NCBI GenBank assembly: GCA_964036295.1
Contig: OZ038464.1
Location: 12,634,001-12,698,000, forward strand
DNA: 64,000 nucleotides
Direction: 5' to 3'
DNA from: Plumapathes pennacea
Lineage: Eukaryota > Cnidaria > Anthozoa > Antipatharia > Myriopathidae
The translations under genes and the position numbers were made by a program. Under the pieces are notes generated by a model. That model saw only the letters and a program-made list of their open reading frames with translations, had not been told where the DNA came from and searched no databases. Positions 1 through 11,242 of this stretch are shown here, in pieces (the stretch's first letter is position 1; the number at the start of each line of letters is the position of its first letter).

Positions 1-372
1 TGAGAACGGTTTTGTAAGTATAGGGTTGACATGTTTATCCCTGAGTTTCTTGTGAAAACTGAAAGGTTCTCCCTCTGTTAGCCATCTGGAGTTGTGAAAA
101 TTAAATTAATTTTTTTTTATTTAAATAAATAAAAAACTCTGTCATAAGAAAGAGCACGTCCAAATTAGTCAGTAGTCCAGGTTTCAGCATGATTGGTCCA
201 TCAGAAACTTAATTACGAGCTTTAGAAAATCGTTAAAATTGGGGAATTAGTATTGAATTGAGGACGCGCGAGTGGGAGGGGTTGGTTTTCGACAGTCATC
301 CGAAAACCACTCGATCAATTTAGCGAAACACAAGATATATCTTTCTGTTCCTGATTTCTGCTTCTATTACAG

Positions 373-446
373 TTTCCCAAATGCCGGCAAATCTACTCTT
401 CTGGGAGCTCTGAGCAGAGCCAAGCCAAAAACCGCAGATTACCCAT
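373..446 (+). CDS. GTPBP10: GTPase exon with P-loop (G1)
   Basis: The acceptor AG is at 371-372 and the donor GTAAGT starts at 447. Read with one base completing a Gly codon, the exon gives [20 protein letters not shown] and then ADYP. This is the Walker A loop (NAGKST) of Obg GTPases. The exon ends one base into the next codon (phase 1), where the family expects Phe followed by the switch I threonines. Confidence 0.88.
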
Positions 447-3400
447 GTAAGTCTATTTCCTCTCAAATTTGTGTCACGGATCCCCTTTCTTTCCCATTCG
501 TAGAGGGAATTTAGGCTATGACCAAAGGTTTTGTTTCTAATAGTAAATAAGACTTTATCCAATCCAATCCAGTGCAGGCATATAATATACCAGTATTGCA
601 TGAAGTTGTAGAAATTGACCCTCGAATAGTTTACAATACAGCAGTACAGTTGTCTGTATATTTCAATAACTCACACAAAGAACTAACCTGCTGCATTTGT
701 AAATGAACTTTAGGCGTTTTACTGATGGTGCTGAAAGGTAATCATAGTGAACTACCAGGTCGAAATAGGAAACCATAGGAGGGAGTCGTATTGTTAGTGT
801 TATAAGGAGATTTGTACAAGCAAGTGAAGAGTTGTTTAACTCAATAAGCGCTATGTACTTGATGATACTGGTGCACCAAAAGTGACAAGTTCCACCGTTT
901 CATTTGCAGTTACCACCATTCGTGGAGTATCCAGATTTTACACAGGTTAGAACATTCCAAGACATTATTTAGTTTCACACTCACCAAGGGACCCGTAACA
1001 CCCTCACCCTCCTCAAGTCACCTTAGGCGCGCCCACCCGAAGGTACAAATGAAGATACATTTGCTTTTCGTGATGCGAACTTTATCATTTCCTGTGTTTT
1101 TTTTTTGTTGTTGTTTTGTTTTTTTGTTTTTTGTTTTTGTTTTTGTTTTTTTTTTAATTTAAGGTTAGTGTTGCAGACATGCCCGGTCTCCTGGAGGGCG
1201 CCTTTATGAACAAAGGAATGGGACACAGATTTCTGAAACACACGGAACGCACACAAGTTTTGGCGTTAGTGGTACGTAAAGATGACAAAAGTATACAATA
1301 AGCAAAAGTCAGCAGCGGCAATAACAACAGCACTGGCATCAACATCAATCGCAAATGCAACAGCGACAAGAGCAGTTACTAGAACAGCGAGAACGTCAAA
1401 CAACTAATTTTATTGTGACAACGTCAAAAGGAGCCGTTTAAACTAGTGGCAAATTGCAATCGAATCTTGTCTACGTGACGATCCGTTATTTTCATCATTT
1501 TTCGTCTCCGTTTTGATGAGTTGATAGTTTTGTTAATCCCAAGAAAATAGTTGAAAGGGCATCTCATATATAAACACTTATAACAAGACTAAACTTGAGT
1601 GCTTCAACAACAACAACAACTTGCAGCTTGTCAAACGGTGACAGCGGCTATACATCAGCAGACAGTTTCAGCCCAACAAGAGATTCCAAGTTTTGTAAGC
1701 AAAACTTGGATTTGGTAAACTATTTTCCTTATTTTTAAGGTTGATGTGAATGGTTTTCAGCTGTCAGCGCAGTCACCCCACAGAACAGCCTTTCAAGCCG
1801 TTTGCGTCTTGTTAAAGGTAACACACAAATACAGGAGTATTTTGTCACGATACATAGTGTATGTTGACAAAATGTATAAATAGAAAAGTATAAAATAGAG
1901 AAACATTGCAACACTAAGCCCTCTGTAAGAAGTGTTTTTGCTCTGCGTCAGCGTAGAACGTATCAACGAACACATACCGACCCGACCACCCGACCACATA
2001 ACGAGAACTAGTTTTGCTATGGTTTCCTATTTCGGCGGTAAAACGTAGAACGTATCAACGAACACATACAGACCCGACCACATAACGAGAACTAGTTTTG
2101 CTTTGCGTCAGCGTGGCGGTAAAACGTAGAACGTATCAACATAAGGCTGATGTTGACTGATGTTGAAATGTGTTGACTGACGCTTAAGCGTCGACTCAGA
2201 CGAAAGTCCAATAATATTCCAATAATACGAATAGTAACGAATTACTATCGACAGTCGTCCAAATGCAAAGAGGAACGCTTGATTACGAAGCTATAACAAT
2301 CTCAAGCTGAAATGGAAACTGCTAAGAAGCTGACAGAATTTCGCTTTATTTCTTTTTTTTTTTTCCTTTTTGTGATCATGCTGAAGAGGATTTGTAAATC
2401 TCTACAGGAACTGGCATTATACGAGCCATGCACGCTGTTGTCTAGGCCCAAGGTGCTCATAGTAAACAAAATGGACTGTGATAAAGCGCAGCACAGTTAT
2501 GAGGCTCTGTTGAGACAACTGGAGAGCATGGAGAAGCATGGTGAGCGATCAACTGTTTTTTGTATACATCAGTATATGAAATATCAATTCCTGCCAAATA
2601 ACACGGACTGACATGCAGTAATTATCACATTTTGTATGTTGTGTATTTTTCTGGCCCGGTTGCTTAAAACCCAGTTAAAGGGACTCTCTCATCCACAGTC
2701 CTTTGCGCGCCGAAACCCCCGATCCGACATTTTTATGGCCCCCGAAAATCGAAAGATTAATAGCAATCCACTTCCATCCGACTCATTTGAGAAGTTCAAA
2801 AATGGCGCCGCGGGCTAGCTGACCTTTTGTTTTCAGCCCAGGACTGTATAAAAATGGCCTGTTACAACAATCAATACTCTATTCAGTAAAACCACTCGGC
2901 TGTGGTATATTTTTGTCACTAGCACTAATTTGCCGCGCCACTTTTGAAACTGGTCCCTGTGCATCAGCTGAGTCGATTAAGGCCCTGTTTACATGGAAGG
3001 AGGGTAACCCTCCCAGGAGGGACAGGGCCTTAAACACATGTGGAATGGACGGCGCGATGACCCAAGAAAGCGATGTCTGTGATCGGGAGCTCTTTTCAGA
3101 CCTCAATGAACCCCCGATCCACCTTTACTTATTCACATGATACCTCCCATTGATGAGATATACAATAGCACGAAAAGGTTCATTGTTTCAGTGATCCGCC
3201 CCCTCCAAGTTTATGAGCTACGCCTGTATTCCCTGCGGAGGATAGCGCGCGTTTTTGTTAACCAATGAGACTCGCGCTGCTCACTCTTATTAAAATAACA
3301 ATACACATTATGACCGACCTAAGAATTCCATCAACTGGAAGTAAATGTCCCGAGAACGATGGGCATTCTGCGCGATGGATTAGCTTTTTTTGACCTAAAA

Positions 3401-4075
3401 GTGCTACTTGCCCGCTATTATTTTGATTTGTTACGTTTTGTCATGTTGGAAACCAAATTCAGGTAGATCTTTTTACACGGCATTTCTAGATATAAACAAA
3501 AACATTGAATTGGCTGAGAGGGCCCTTTTAAGCTATACCTGGATTAACCAAATTCTTTATCTCGATTTTTTGCCCAACAAACTGGCAATTTTTTGAAAAT
3601 AAAAGACCAGCTAAAAAGCTTGTTCAAGCTCCAAACATCGAGGAAGTCTTTCAGTCAATGAACACTTCTCACTTTCAGGCTTAAAAGTGACAGCAAAGTT
3701 TAGACCTAATCCAGGACTAAATCGTACTTTGAACAACTGGGCGCTGGTATTATAATGTCACGATTTGGTACGGTTTTGTGTGCATTTCAGAACCAAAGCC
3801 CTTGCCACAATTAACTCGATATTTGTACATGTATGCACAGGCCCCACTTGCCAGCACTGGAGTCACTCCTAGTTTCTTAATCTTCAGGGAGTTTACTTGC
3901 TGTCTTGGAGGAAATGGAAACCACGCAAAACCTGTTTTCTCCCGGAGGAATATACCAACTCTGTGAACATCCAGAACTTTCCCACATCAAGTTCAAGGAC
4001 GTTATACCTATCTCCGCCATTAACTCTGTTGGTCTTGACAATGTTCGTGAAATATTTAGAGAAGTTATCCTATAA
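373..4075 (+). CDS. GTPBP10: GTPBP10/Obg-family GTPase, 5'-truncated by the window edge
   Basis: Obg-family GTPases of the GTPBP10 type act in mitochondrial large-ribosomal-subunit assembly (family knowledge). Exons I can place are 373-446, 910-945, 1164-1271, 1740-1817, 2408-2540 and 3888-4075, all with AG/GT borders. In order they encode the P-loop [13 protein letters not shown], a short switch I exon ending FVEYPDFTQ, the G3 motif [12 protein letters not shown] followed by [30 protein letters not shown], the G4 motif NKMD in [13 protein letters not shown], and the G5-like [10 protein letters not shown] before a TAA at 4073-4075. Phases agree at every junction except the one around 910. The N-terminal Obg glycine-rich domain should lie upstream of position 1. 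The MNKGMGH segment favours GTPBP10 over MTG2. The gene could be functional or a recent pseudogene (see the switch I finding). Confidence 0.85.
910..945 (+). CDS. GTPBP10: GTPase switch I exon, frame problematic
   Basis: This 36-nt exon lies between a good acceptor (TTTGCAG) and donor GTTAGA. Read in the phase left by the previous exon it starts FTTI, the expected switch I threonines. The family-like end FVEYPDFTQ is in a different frame, the one that continues into the next exon. About 20 nt that would encode the usual loop between FTT and the VEY strand appear to be missing. Confidence 0.6.
1164..1271 (+). CDS. GTPBP10: GTPase exon with G3 motif
   Basis: Thirty-six codons, phase 0 at both ends, acceptor TTTAAG and donor GTACGT. 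The product begins [20 protein letters not shown] and ends [13 protein letters not shown] is the switch II (G3) motif of Obg proteins. A long T/G-rich tract (about 1095-1156) precedes the acceptor as an extended polypyrimidine-like region. Confidence 0.88.
1740..1817 (+). CDS. GTPBP10: GTPase exon VDVNGFQ
   Basis: Twenty-six codons, phase 0 at both ends, encoding [18 protein letters not shown] followed by QAVCVLLK. It continues the beta strand LALV of the previous exon, as in GTPBP10 homologues (LLFVVDI-type strand). Acceptor TTTTTAAG, donor GTAACA. Confidence 0.82.
1952..2140 (+). repeat. Local direct duplication in a GTPase intron
   Basis: A unit of roughly 90 bp containing GTAGAACGTATCAACGAAC and ACGAGAACTAGTTTTGCT occurs twice in tandem. 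A third partial copy of the start (GTAGAACGTATCAAC) ends near 2140. It lies in the intron between the G3/VDVNGFQ exons and the G4 exon. No coding potential was seen. Confidence 0.75.
2408..2540 (+). CDS. GTPBP10: GTPase exon with G4 NKMD
   Basis: The acceptor is CTCTACAG and the donor is GTGAGC at 2541. The translation starts [20 protein letters not shown], then reads [20 protein letters not shown] and MEKHG. NKMD is the guanine-specificity G4 motif. The exon ends in phase 1. Confidence 0.88.
2675..3570 (+). mobile_element. Decayed LINE-related repeat in the last GTPase intron
   Basis: The stretches at 2675-2800 and 3300-3570 match, in opposite orientation, the repeat at about 37570-37995 (for example CTAAAAGTGCTACT, and the peptide VLSCW.PNS...D.NKNI...AERA). 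The piece at 37570 also carries a reverse-transcriptase-like C-terminal peptide, so this is probably a relic of the same non-LTR element. It is interrupted by unrelated sequence at about 2810-3300. It does not contribute to the GTPase. Confidence 0.6.
3888..4075 (+). CDS. GTPBP10: GTPase terminal exon with G5
   Basis: Entered in phase 1 from the previous exon, it reads [20 protein letters not shown], then [18 protein letters not shown], then [20 protein letters not shown] and VIL, followed by TAA. SA in PISAI is the G5 motif. The reading frame is not the one a naive ORF scan favours, so this exon is easy to miss. A further small exon between 2541 and 3887 cannot be excluded. Confidence 0.8.
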
Positions 4076-5416
4076 TTCCAGCAATGATAAAAATAAATCA
4101 ATTTTTTCTTCCGCTTTTCATTTTCAAAACTTTAAGAAAATATGGCCACGAAATTTGAACAGGGCAACTTCTGCCCTCGTGTCGAAGGTACAATGACATG
4201 ACGTATAATTAATTTGTGTGGTCGATTTTCTGACTTCCAATTTTTGTTTCTAATTTGAAGGATCTACAGACTCACATTTATATATACCCAGTCAGTTTTG
4301 TTGGCGCAAACAAAATTTGGAACTACAAAATTGCTTCAATTTCACAACGTTCCTATGTTGTTTCCAGTCTTCCGCATGGCTGTGGAGAAAGCGTACATAC
4401 CTAATTATTGTGGACGGTCATTTTGCGAGCGCTTTTGTGATGTCTCCAAAAGCAATACGTCCTGGCATCATAACGGACATCTCTCACAAGAGGAATATTT
4501 GTTACTGCTAAATTGCTTTTCGTTGGAAACGTAAGTCCCACACGGATTCAGAGCTTAACATGAACAACGTACCTGCACTTATTTCAGTCCGCTTGAATGG
4601 TTTTCAGGTCTTGGAGTTTGATCTTTCGTCTGGAAAAGTGAAGTTTTAAAGACGACAAGTTCGCCGAACGAACTTCTAGAGTATTTGCTCATATGCAAGG
4701 TAGGATGTTAAATAAAACTATATTTGTAGAACGTGACAATTAATTTTTATAAAGGTGATTAGTGATTTGTGCTCGCTAGTTCAGATCATGGCTCTACTTT
4801 TATTTTGTAGAACTTCTTCTTTCCATTCTTTTGCTACACGGTCTTTCTAAGGGGACCAACTACGGCTACAGCCGTAGAAAATTACGCATTTAAACTACCT
4901 TCATTTTAGTCTGACCGGTTGGTTATGATCGTCCGGGTTAGAGTAGTCTCCAGGAAGACTGTTAGAGTTGGTGACTGAAGCTTTGACTCCCTTTGTTGAA
5001 GTTTTCCTAAGTTTTGTCAGATGGTGGTATTTATGTCTCTGGTCGTTCTCGTTTTGGCGTCTTATGGTTATAATTATTTCATCTCAATAGTTCATATGAA
5101 ACAAGAAGCAAAAAATGTAGTAAATAATTTGGTTTACACAAGGACCCGCCCTCTGTAAAAGCTCAATCCGCTCTTTGGACCGATATTTGTTTACTGAAGT
5201 TCATTGCTAAATGAGCTAAAATGTTTGCTCATTTTCATTGCAAAGTTTCACTGAAAATTGCCTAAAAGTGCATCTAAGATTCACCTTGAAAGGCCAATGC
5301 AACGTTGAGCTTAAAAAACTGAGTAATTTGAGAGGAAGAGTTACTTTAGGCTGCAAAAGATACTTTGACTTTTGCAAGAGTGCCGCGTATTTAATTTGCT
5401 TTGAAATTGCATTTGT
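4076..5416. other. Intergenic DNA downstream of the GTPase gene
   Basis: No gene recognised. Short ORFs here have no family features. The start probably contains the GTPase 3' UTR. AATAAA-like words occur at about 4090 and 4710. Confidence 0.5.
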
Positions 5417-5871
5417 GCACATAAGCCCAAAAATGATATCTTCACAATCGATTCTACATAAAGTAAATAGTTGACTATTAGATTATTTCTGTGTTTCAAC
5501 ATTGCGCCTATAAGTTATAGAGGTTTATATTTCGAATATGGTAATGACTTGACGTCAAAGGAGTTATTCAATGTTATTTCTTTCTCTTCGTGATTGGAAC
5601 TGTTTCCAGATTCATACAAAGTATTTGGTAAAATCATTTACACAGAATTCAAATATGAAATGGACGTTGATAAAATGTCAATTATCTCTGCCAACAAGAT
5701 TTTGTATAATAAATTGTTCCTTCTTTGACGTCACGTCATTACCATATTCAAAATATAAACCTTTATAACTCAAAGGCGCAGCGTTAAAACGCAGACTTAT
5801 TCTAATAGTCAACATATTTCCGTCATGTAGATTCGATTGTAAAGATATCATTTTTGGGCTTATATGCACTG
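5417..5871. repeat. Fold-back (inverted repeat) element
   Basis: A left arm at about 5417-5573 and a right arm at about 5712-5871 are reverse complements with scattered differences. Matching words include AAGCCCAAAAATGATATC with GATATCATTTTTGGGCTT, and CATATTCGAAATATAAACCT on the reverse strand. The spacer is about 140 bp. This looks like a non-autonomous fold-back transposon. No ORF of note. Confidence 0.7.
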
Positions 5872-5879
5872 TAACTCTA

Positions 5880-6290
5880 ATAACATGCATAAAATAATTT
5901 CGGCATCCTGATTGGCCGGGAGCATGTCAATTTATCCCAAACAATGCAAAAATGTAAATTAACAGTGCAGAAATTGAAAATTGAAAATTGCTGACAGCTG
6001 GCGCGCGTATTAAGTTGCAAAGCTAAACGAAACAGAAAGCGTGCTTTCGTTCCTTAGGACTATTCTGATTCTGTTTACGAGAAAACAAAGTTCTTGAGAG
6101 ACACTTGTGAATTGTAACGAAATTGAAAAAAATTGCGTGACGTTATCTATGTATGTATGTATGTATGTAGGTATGTTATTAACAAGTATAATCACACGAT
6201 TTCTCACCACAAATTTTGTGGGCTTTAAAAAATTTACTCGTGCTCATTTATTCCAATTGCACTCGAAATCATGTGATTATCTATACAAGT
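5880..6290. repeat. Dispersed repeat, copy 1 (second copy at 17575-17935)
   Basis: It shares blocks with 17575-17935: CTGATTGGC..GAGCAT, CAATGCAAAAATGTAAAT, AAATTGAAAATTG with TGACAGC, and GTGATTA..CTATAC at the right end. The divergence suggests an old family. An (ATGT)n microsatellite lies at about 6147-6172. Confidence 0.6.
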
Positions 6291-6322
6291 TAACCGAAAC
6301 ATGAATGTTTATTGGTTTTCTA

Positions 6323-6695
6323 GGCCCGGTCCAGACGCCGCTCCAGTTATGTGTCGAATCTGATTCAATAAGGTTCGACTTTGGAGCGACGTTGGAGCGA
6401 CAGCCGATTCAGACGGCGTACTTAATTTGTCGGATCTTTTCGATCGGCAGGGGAATGGATTGTGGGAAGATTTTAATGCCATAGTTTGTCATAATTTATG
6501 CATTGTAGGTACGGCACATGAGAAGAGCGCCGTATAGATCAGCCGCCGCTCCAACGTCGCATAATGCGACAGACCCTGCCGAACCTTATGTTTGCCGTAC
6601 CAAATTAAATTTGCCGTACGAAACTGATTCAGACGCCGCTCTTCTACCAGACCTAATTCCGCGCAACCAGGTTTGGCGCATGAGTGGAGCGGCGT
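6323..6695. mobile_element. Degenerate MITE of the GGCCCGG family
   Basis: It begins GGCCCGGTCCAGACGCCGCT, nearly the terminal sequence of the intact element at 44983-45369, and holds internal GATTCAGACGCCGCTCTTC and GGAGCGGCGT blocks. The right terminus is not clean. Its relative has TAA target duplications, so the family is probably PIF/Harbinger-like. Confidence 0.55.
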
Positions 6696-8627
6696 GACGT
6701 CGCACAATGTGTGCAAGTTGCGCAATGTTTAGATAAACTAGACTGGCAGTGCCAGTGTACTCATGCCGGGTATGATGTTTCATAAGGAATAATATTTTCA
6801 ACGAGTGATTTGCTTTTGTCTTGAGTGATCGTTTTTGCCGGGAGCATTTTGAACTTGCTTTCCGATGCACGTGACAATACTGGTGTGACGCTTGCTATAT
6901 ATAACCTGGCAACCTTGTTGAGTAATTTCCAAGCCGACATGTTTTGTGGAGGAACTGTGTTGTCATTTTGTAATGGGATTGACTGGGGAAATAGCCTTAT
7001 CTCATGTTGGAATGCTTTTAGAACATGATGCCCGGTATCACTTTCGGCTATCTGTAGTGTCCACATCTCATAAAACTGGTGACTCACACCTATCAACCGA
7101 CTGCACAGTGGGTGAAGTTGCTGCGTCATCTCCACTGGAGTTCTCGTCTTGACACTGCCGGGTTGTAACGAAAACGAATACCCATGACCCGGAAAACGAA
7201 GACCCTAACAGCAACAACAAATAGCTTTTCTCAGTGCCACTCTCTTTCATATTGCTTGTTTATGCCTATCTCTGAAGCAGATGTTGGAATTTTTGCGTAT
7301 GTATCATGTACAAGTAGCTGTAATAACAGCTTTTTAGTCTTATCTTGTCTTTGCTAATCTTCCCAGCGTGTGCATCATGTTCAAGTAGCTGTAATTGACT
7401 AATTGGCTTTTTAGACTTGTCTCTGCAGCACATTAAAACATGATACTTCCCATTTTATCTGCTCGGTGGTGAAGTTGCTTGCTTCGTATGAAAACGCCAT
7501 CTCAAAAGTTACACATCCTACATGTACAAGTCTGATACACAAGTATGTTCAAGACTGCTATGCATTAAGCTTTAATGCAAAATTCTGGGTCGATACGAAA
7601 TTAATCTCTATCGGAAGCTGCAGACGTTTGAATACCGTGACAACAAAGGCGTGCATCACGCTTGTGGAGCGAACATTAGGCTCGGATAGTCGGATATCAA
7701 CCTTGAGCTTTTGACGACTTCGAGGTAATTAGTGACAAATATTCTCGATGTAATAGCCTGCCGGTCTTCCCTGCTTTTGTTAAAGCGGCGTGAGTGAAAG
7801 CTAAGTAGCTGATGATTCGGTATTCCATAATACCCTCGTGACATTTCATTGACAGATCTTGTATCTCTCGCGTGATATTTGCCTCAAACCTATTCTTAAT
7901 TTAGTATCCTCAGACAATAAACAAAGAACCTTTACTTCACGCAAAACGAAGTTAAACGCCGACTGTTCGTATACGCCGCACGTTACACAGAGCCCCCGAG
8001 TTTCCGACAAAGGGAGACGCTCTCCCCGCAGGGTAAATTCGAGTTCAAGTTTTATTAAGTTTCACCACGTCTTCCGCTTATTCGATGTTTTTCCACACAA
8101 ATATTGCTCAGAACACAGATACATTGGTTGAAGCGGTATCTATAATCGAGCATTTGCACTCGGGAATGTTAAAACGACGCGAATCACGTACGGCCGAGTG
8201 AAACTTGTTTATACATTCTCAGACGCTTCATTTACGACAGAAAGAATATTGCAAAGCAAGATAATTCCAACATAATCCTTCGAGCGACTGGGACTGCCAG
8301 ATTCAGTTCATGACGGCGCATCAATATTATTGCTTCTGAAGCGGAGCAGACTAGTAAAGTTGAAGGCGCATATTAGCTATCACAAGGAAAACCATACAGA
8401 CATTGACACTTGTCTTTCTCTCTCTTCAAATTTGCTCGCCAATAACAAGTAGGTCATCACAATCACGTGATCGCGAACAACCAATTACCGTGTGCAGATT
8501 CTCGACGGAGGAAAAAAGAAATATTAACGACCTGCATTGCTAGACTCATCGCCCCCAGGGGGCATGAGTAATTACACCGACAGCTGTAGAAATGCAAACT
8601 TTTACTGATTTATTTTTTCGTTTTTTA
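6696..8627. other. Intergenic DNA without a recognised gene
   Basis: A minus-strand ORF of 124 codons (6761-7135) and a plus-strand ORF of 90 codons (7859-8131) are present. Neither shows a recognisable motif, splice-compatible neighbours or a coherent flanking gene. CACGTGAT occurs at about 8465. I see no supported feature. Confidence 0.4.
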
Positions 8628-8651
8628 TTTTTTATTTATTTATTTGTTTGT

Positions 8652-8726
<75 letters not shown>

Positions 8727-8730
8727 TTTT
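8628..8730. repeat. (TTTA)n microsatellite
   Basis: More than 20 perfect tandem TTTA units, preceded by a few TTTG variants. The YLFI-repeat ORFs that cross it are artefacts of the tetranucleotide. Confidence 0.97.
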
Positions 8731-9556
8731 TTACGAAAGAAAAAAAGAAAACGCGGTTCGGTAATTATCACGTGGTGGAAGCGTGACCGACAGTTTGATT
8801 CCGAGAATAAATTAGGTGAGGTGATGAATTCTCGGAAGAGAATACTTCGTCGTTGGACACTGCCCCCTTGTCGCTAAAGTCGTCGCTGGTCTCTGTAGAA
8901 CTCTTGAATGCGTAGCCTGTTGTTGAGGTATATATGTTCGACGATTCTCTGCTTTCCATTATTGTAGGCAGTCCTATAGCGTTTTGATTTTGTCGTTTGA
9001 AATGTATTGGTTAGGTCAGGGTGCGGTTCTTTAAATTAACACGCCCGTCAAAGTGAAGGTCAAAATCTCACACTTACCGTGGTGCACATATTACTACAAA
9101 GCGGCACCACTATCGTCACAATCTGTTTCATTTGTTGTTTCGTTTTGCAGCGGAAATTTATGCCACTATGAAGAATCTAGTGTCGTACAGTGAGCTATAA
9201 TTTGTACTATATACGAGGTTGTTTGCACCCAAAGTCGGAGTGTTCTTTGTCTTTCCTTGGTTACTTTTCCCGTGGTTCTTTGGTTGAAATGGCGCAAAAT
9301 GATTTTGTTCGAGGCAACGCCTTACAGTGGCTATTCGTACGGCACCCGTACTGCGACTTGCATTTCCTATTCGTACGGGAGTCCGGTATTTTTGTCGAAC
9401 TTCTATTGAACTAACTTATTCTTGCCTCTCCAAAGTTATATATGTTTGTTTAGATGTATTAAGCGATTCCAGTGAGCGCCGTTTATTTGAGTCAGACGAA
9501 TTTGCTCAGTCTCTACATGCTATAAGAACAGCTCACTTCGCGACACGTATTTGTTA

Positions 9557-9957
9557 TGCACCAGTCAATTGTAACCCCCACCCCCCCCACCTCGGGGAAT
9601 AGTGGGGACATGGATTTTCTTTGTTGCAGTAATCGACTATTCCCCCACCCCATGGGACATAATGTGCTGACAAATCCCCCACATTGTGGGGCCAAAAATT
9701 TGGCAAAATCTTACAAGAGGCTTTGCACAGAAACTTCTCTCACGAAAGAACCGCGTGGTCGAACTGGACGAGGCTGCACTGCATCATATTTTTGGTCAAA
9801 TCTCCCACCTTGAGCCCCACCTCCGCAGGTCGGGAATCATGAAGAGAAAATCCCCCACCCCTTCGGGCTTAAACACCTTTCAAATACGAAAAAATGCCCC
9901 ACATTGCCCCACCATTCCCCGAGGTGGGGGGGGTGGGGGTTACAATTGACTGGTGCA
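9557..9957. mobile_element. MITE with TTA target duplication, nested
   Basis: The left end TGCACCAGTCAATTGTAACC is matched by GGTTACAATTGACTGGTGCA at the right end. The complementarity continues through a C-rich/G-rich stretch and CCTCGGGGAAT / ATTCCCCGAGG, giving TIRs of about 45 bp. TTA flanks both sides (9554-9556 and 9958-9960), a 3-bp duplication typical of PIF/Harbinger. The 401-bp interior has CCCCAC-rich motifs and no gene. Confidence 0.85.
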
Positions 9958-10436
9958 TTATTCGTACGGGAGTCCAGAATTTTCGTTGAACTTCTATTAA
10001 TTAATTATTCTTGCCAATCCAAAATAACACATGTTTGTTTTGATACAATTAGCGATTCTAGTGAGTGCCGTTTATTTGAGTCACGAATTTTCTGTCTCTA
10101 CATACTATGCGAACGACTCCCTTCGCGACACTTGGAATTTTTATCGGGTGGGACCCGTACGGCGACTTGTATTTGCTATTCGTAGGGGATTCTGTTGCAT
10201 GAATGTCATACAAGTCTCGTTCAAAACAAGTAATTAACAGAATTTCAACGACAATTCTGGACTCCCGTACGAATAGCAAATACAAGTCGCCGTACGGGTC
10301 CCGCTCGGTAAAAATTCCAAGTGTCGCGAAGAGAGCTGTTCGCATAGTATGTAGAGACTGAGCAAATTCGTCTGACTCAAATAAACGGCGCTCACCGGAC
10401 TCCCGTACGAATAGGAAATAGGGACTTTAAGATATA

Positions 10437-10764
10437 GGACGCGAGAGGACGACGGCAACGTCGGTGAAACAAAACTAATCACAGAAGACAAAAAAAGCAC
10501 GTGAATATCTGAAATTGACATGTTCTCGGGGTCGCCGTGCTCTCCGCGTGCGACTTCAAATGCTTCTTTTTTACGTCGCTGTCAGGACGTGGACGACAGT
10601 TCGATAAAATAACGGCAGTCGTTCTTCTTAGTAGGAAACGATGAAATCAATAGAACCTCGGCAAAAACGGAACAAATTGAGCAACCTAAGAATAGGCAAA
10701 GTTACAAAGACATAGGGAAAACAGAGACACTATTTTTTGGTTCCTCGCGTTGCCGTCGCCGTCC
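10437..10764. mobile_element. MITE, GGACG..GACGGCAACG family, copy 1
   Basis: TATA (10433-10436 and 10765-10768) flanks termini GGACGCGAGAGGACGACGGC and GCGTTGCCGTCGCCGTCC. Related copies lie at 43695-44155 (inverted) and about 52463-52749, sharing AACGGAACAAATT.GAGCAACC, AAAGTTACAAAGACA and GTCGTTCTTCTTAGTA. Non-coding. Confidence 0.8.
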
Positions 10765-10792
10765 TATACGGGTGCCGTACGAATAGCCACTG

Positions 10793-11242
10793 CGATACTC
10801 GCAAAGTATTGGCGTCTTGTTGTGTTCGTTCTTTGTTCTTTGCGGGCCGTCGTCATTCACTAAAGTGAAACGTAAAACAAAAGCAGTTCTAAAGGTGATT
10901 CAGTCAGATCGTACTGTATAAAGTATGCAGAATTGCTCTGCCATTTCTGGAGAATCTTTACTATGCCCCGACTTTACACTAGAGCGAATTCATCCGAATT
11001 CGAGGCATGTTTCCGGATTCGTAAAAGCGTTTACACTAGTTTTTTGTGAATCCCGGGTCATTTTTGTGAATCCGGAGAGAAAACGAATCCGGAATTGAAA
11101 GTGGGAACTTTGTATCCAAAATAGTTTTCAAGTGTAAACGGGACCTGTAGCTAACTATAATAGTCTTTTGGGGGAACATTCTAGCAAAAAGCATTGTCAA
11201 AACTGCTGATTTAATTGTTGTATGTTTTATGACTCCTTATAG
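10793..11242. other. Region upstream of sacsin-like gene A
   Basis: No coding sequence. The coding-start exon at 11243 follows a splice acceptor, so the promoter and a non-coding first exon should lie further upstream. I could not fix their positions. Confidence 0.4.

Larger units (their letters stand above)
9325..10792. mobile_element. Inverted-repeat DNA transposon with internal duplications
   Basis: The ends are CAGTGGCTATTCGTACGGCA (9325) and its reverse complement TGCCGTACGAATAGCCACTG (to 10792), about 26 bp in all. Inside, a block of about 180 bp occurs directly at about 9375-9553 and 9960-10140. The unit AGCGATTC..GTGAG.GCCG...GCGACAC occurs again inverted at about 10262-10395. The palindromic word TTCGTACGGGAGTCC recurs. 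No transposase ORF is seen and no clear target duplication. Two other elements are nested in it (9557-9957 and 10437-10764). The CAGTGG end resembles hAT termini, but assignment is open. Confidence 0.75.

Noticed and set aside
3408..3596. 62-codon ORF as a GTPase exon
   Set aside because: Its peptide matches the LINE-related repeat at 37570-37995, not Obg GTPases.
6761..7135. 124-codon minus-strand ORF
   Set aside because: No recognisable motif. It adjoins transposon debris and has no splice-compatible partner exons.
8592..8877. ORFs rich in YLFI repeats
   Set aside because: They are translations of the (TTTA)n microsatellite.
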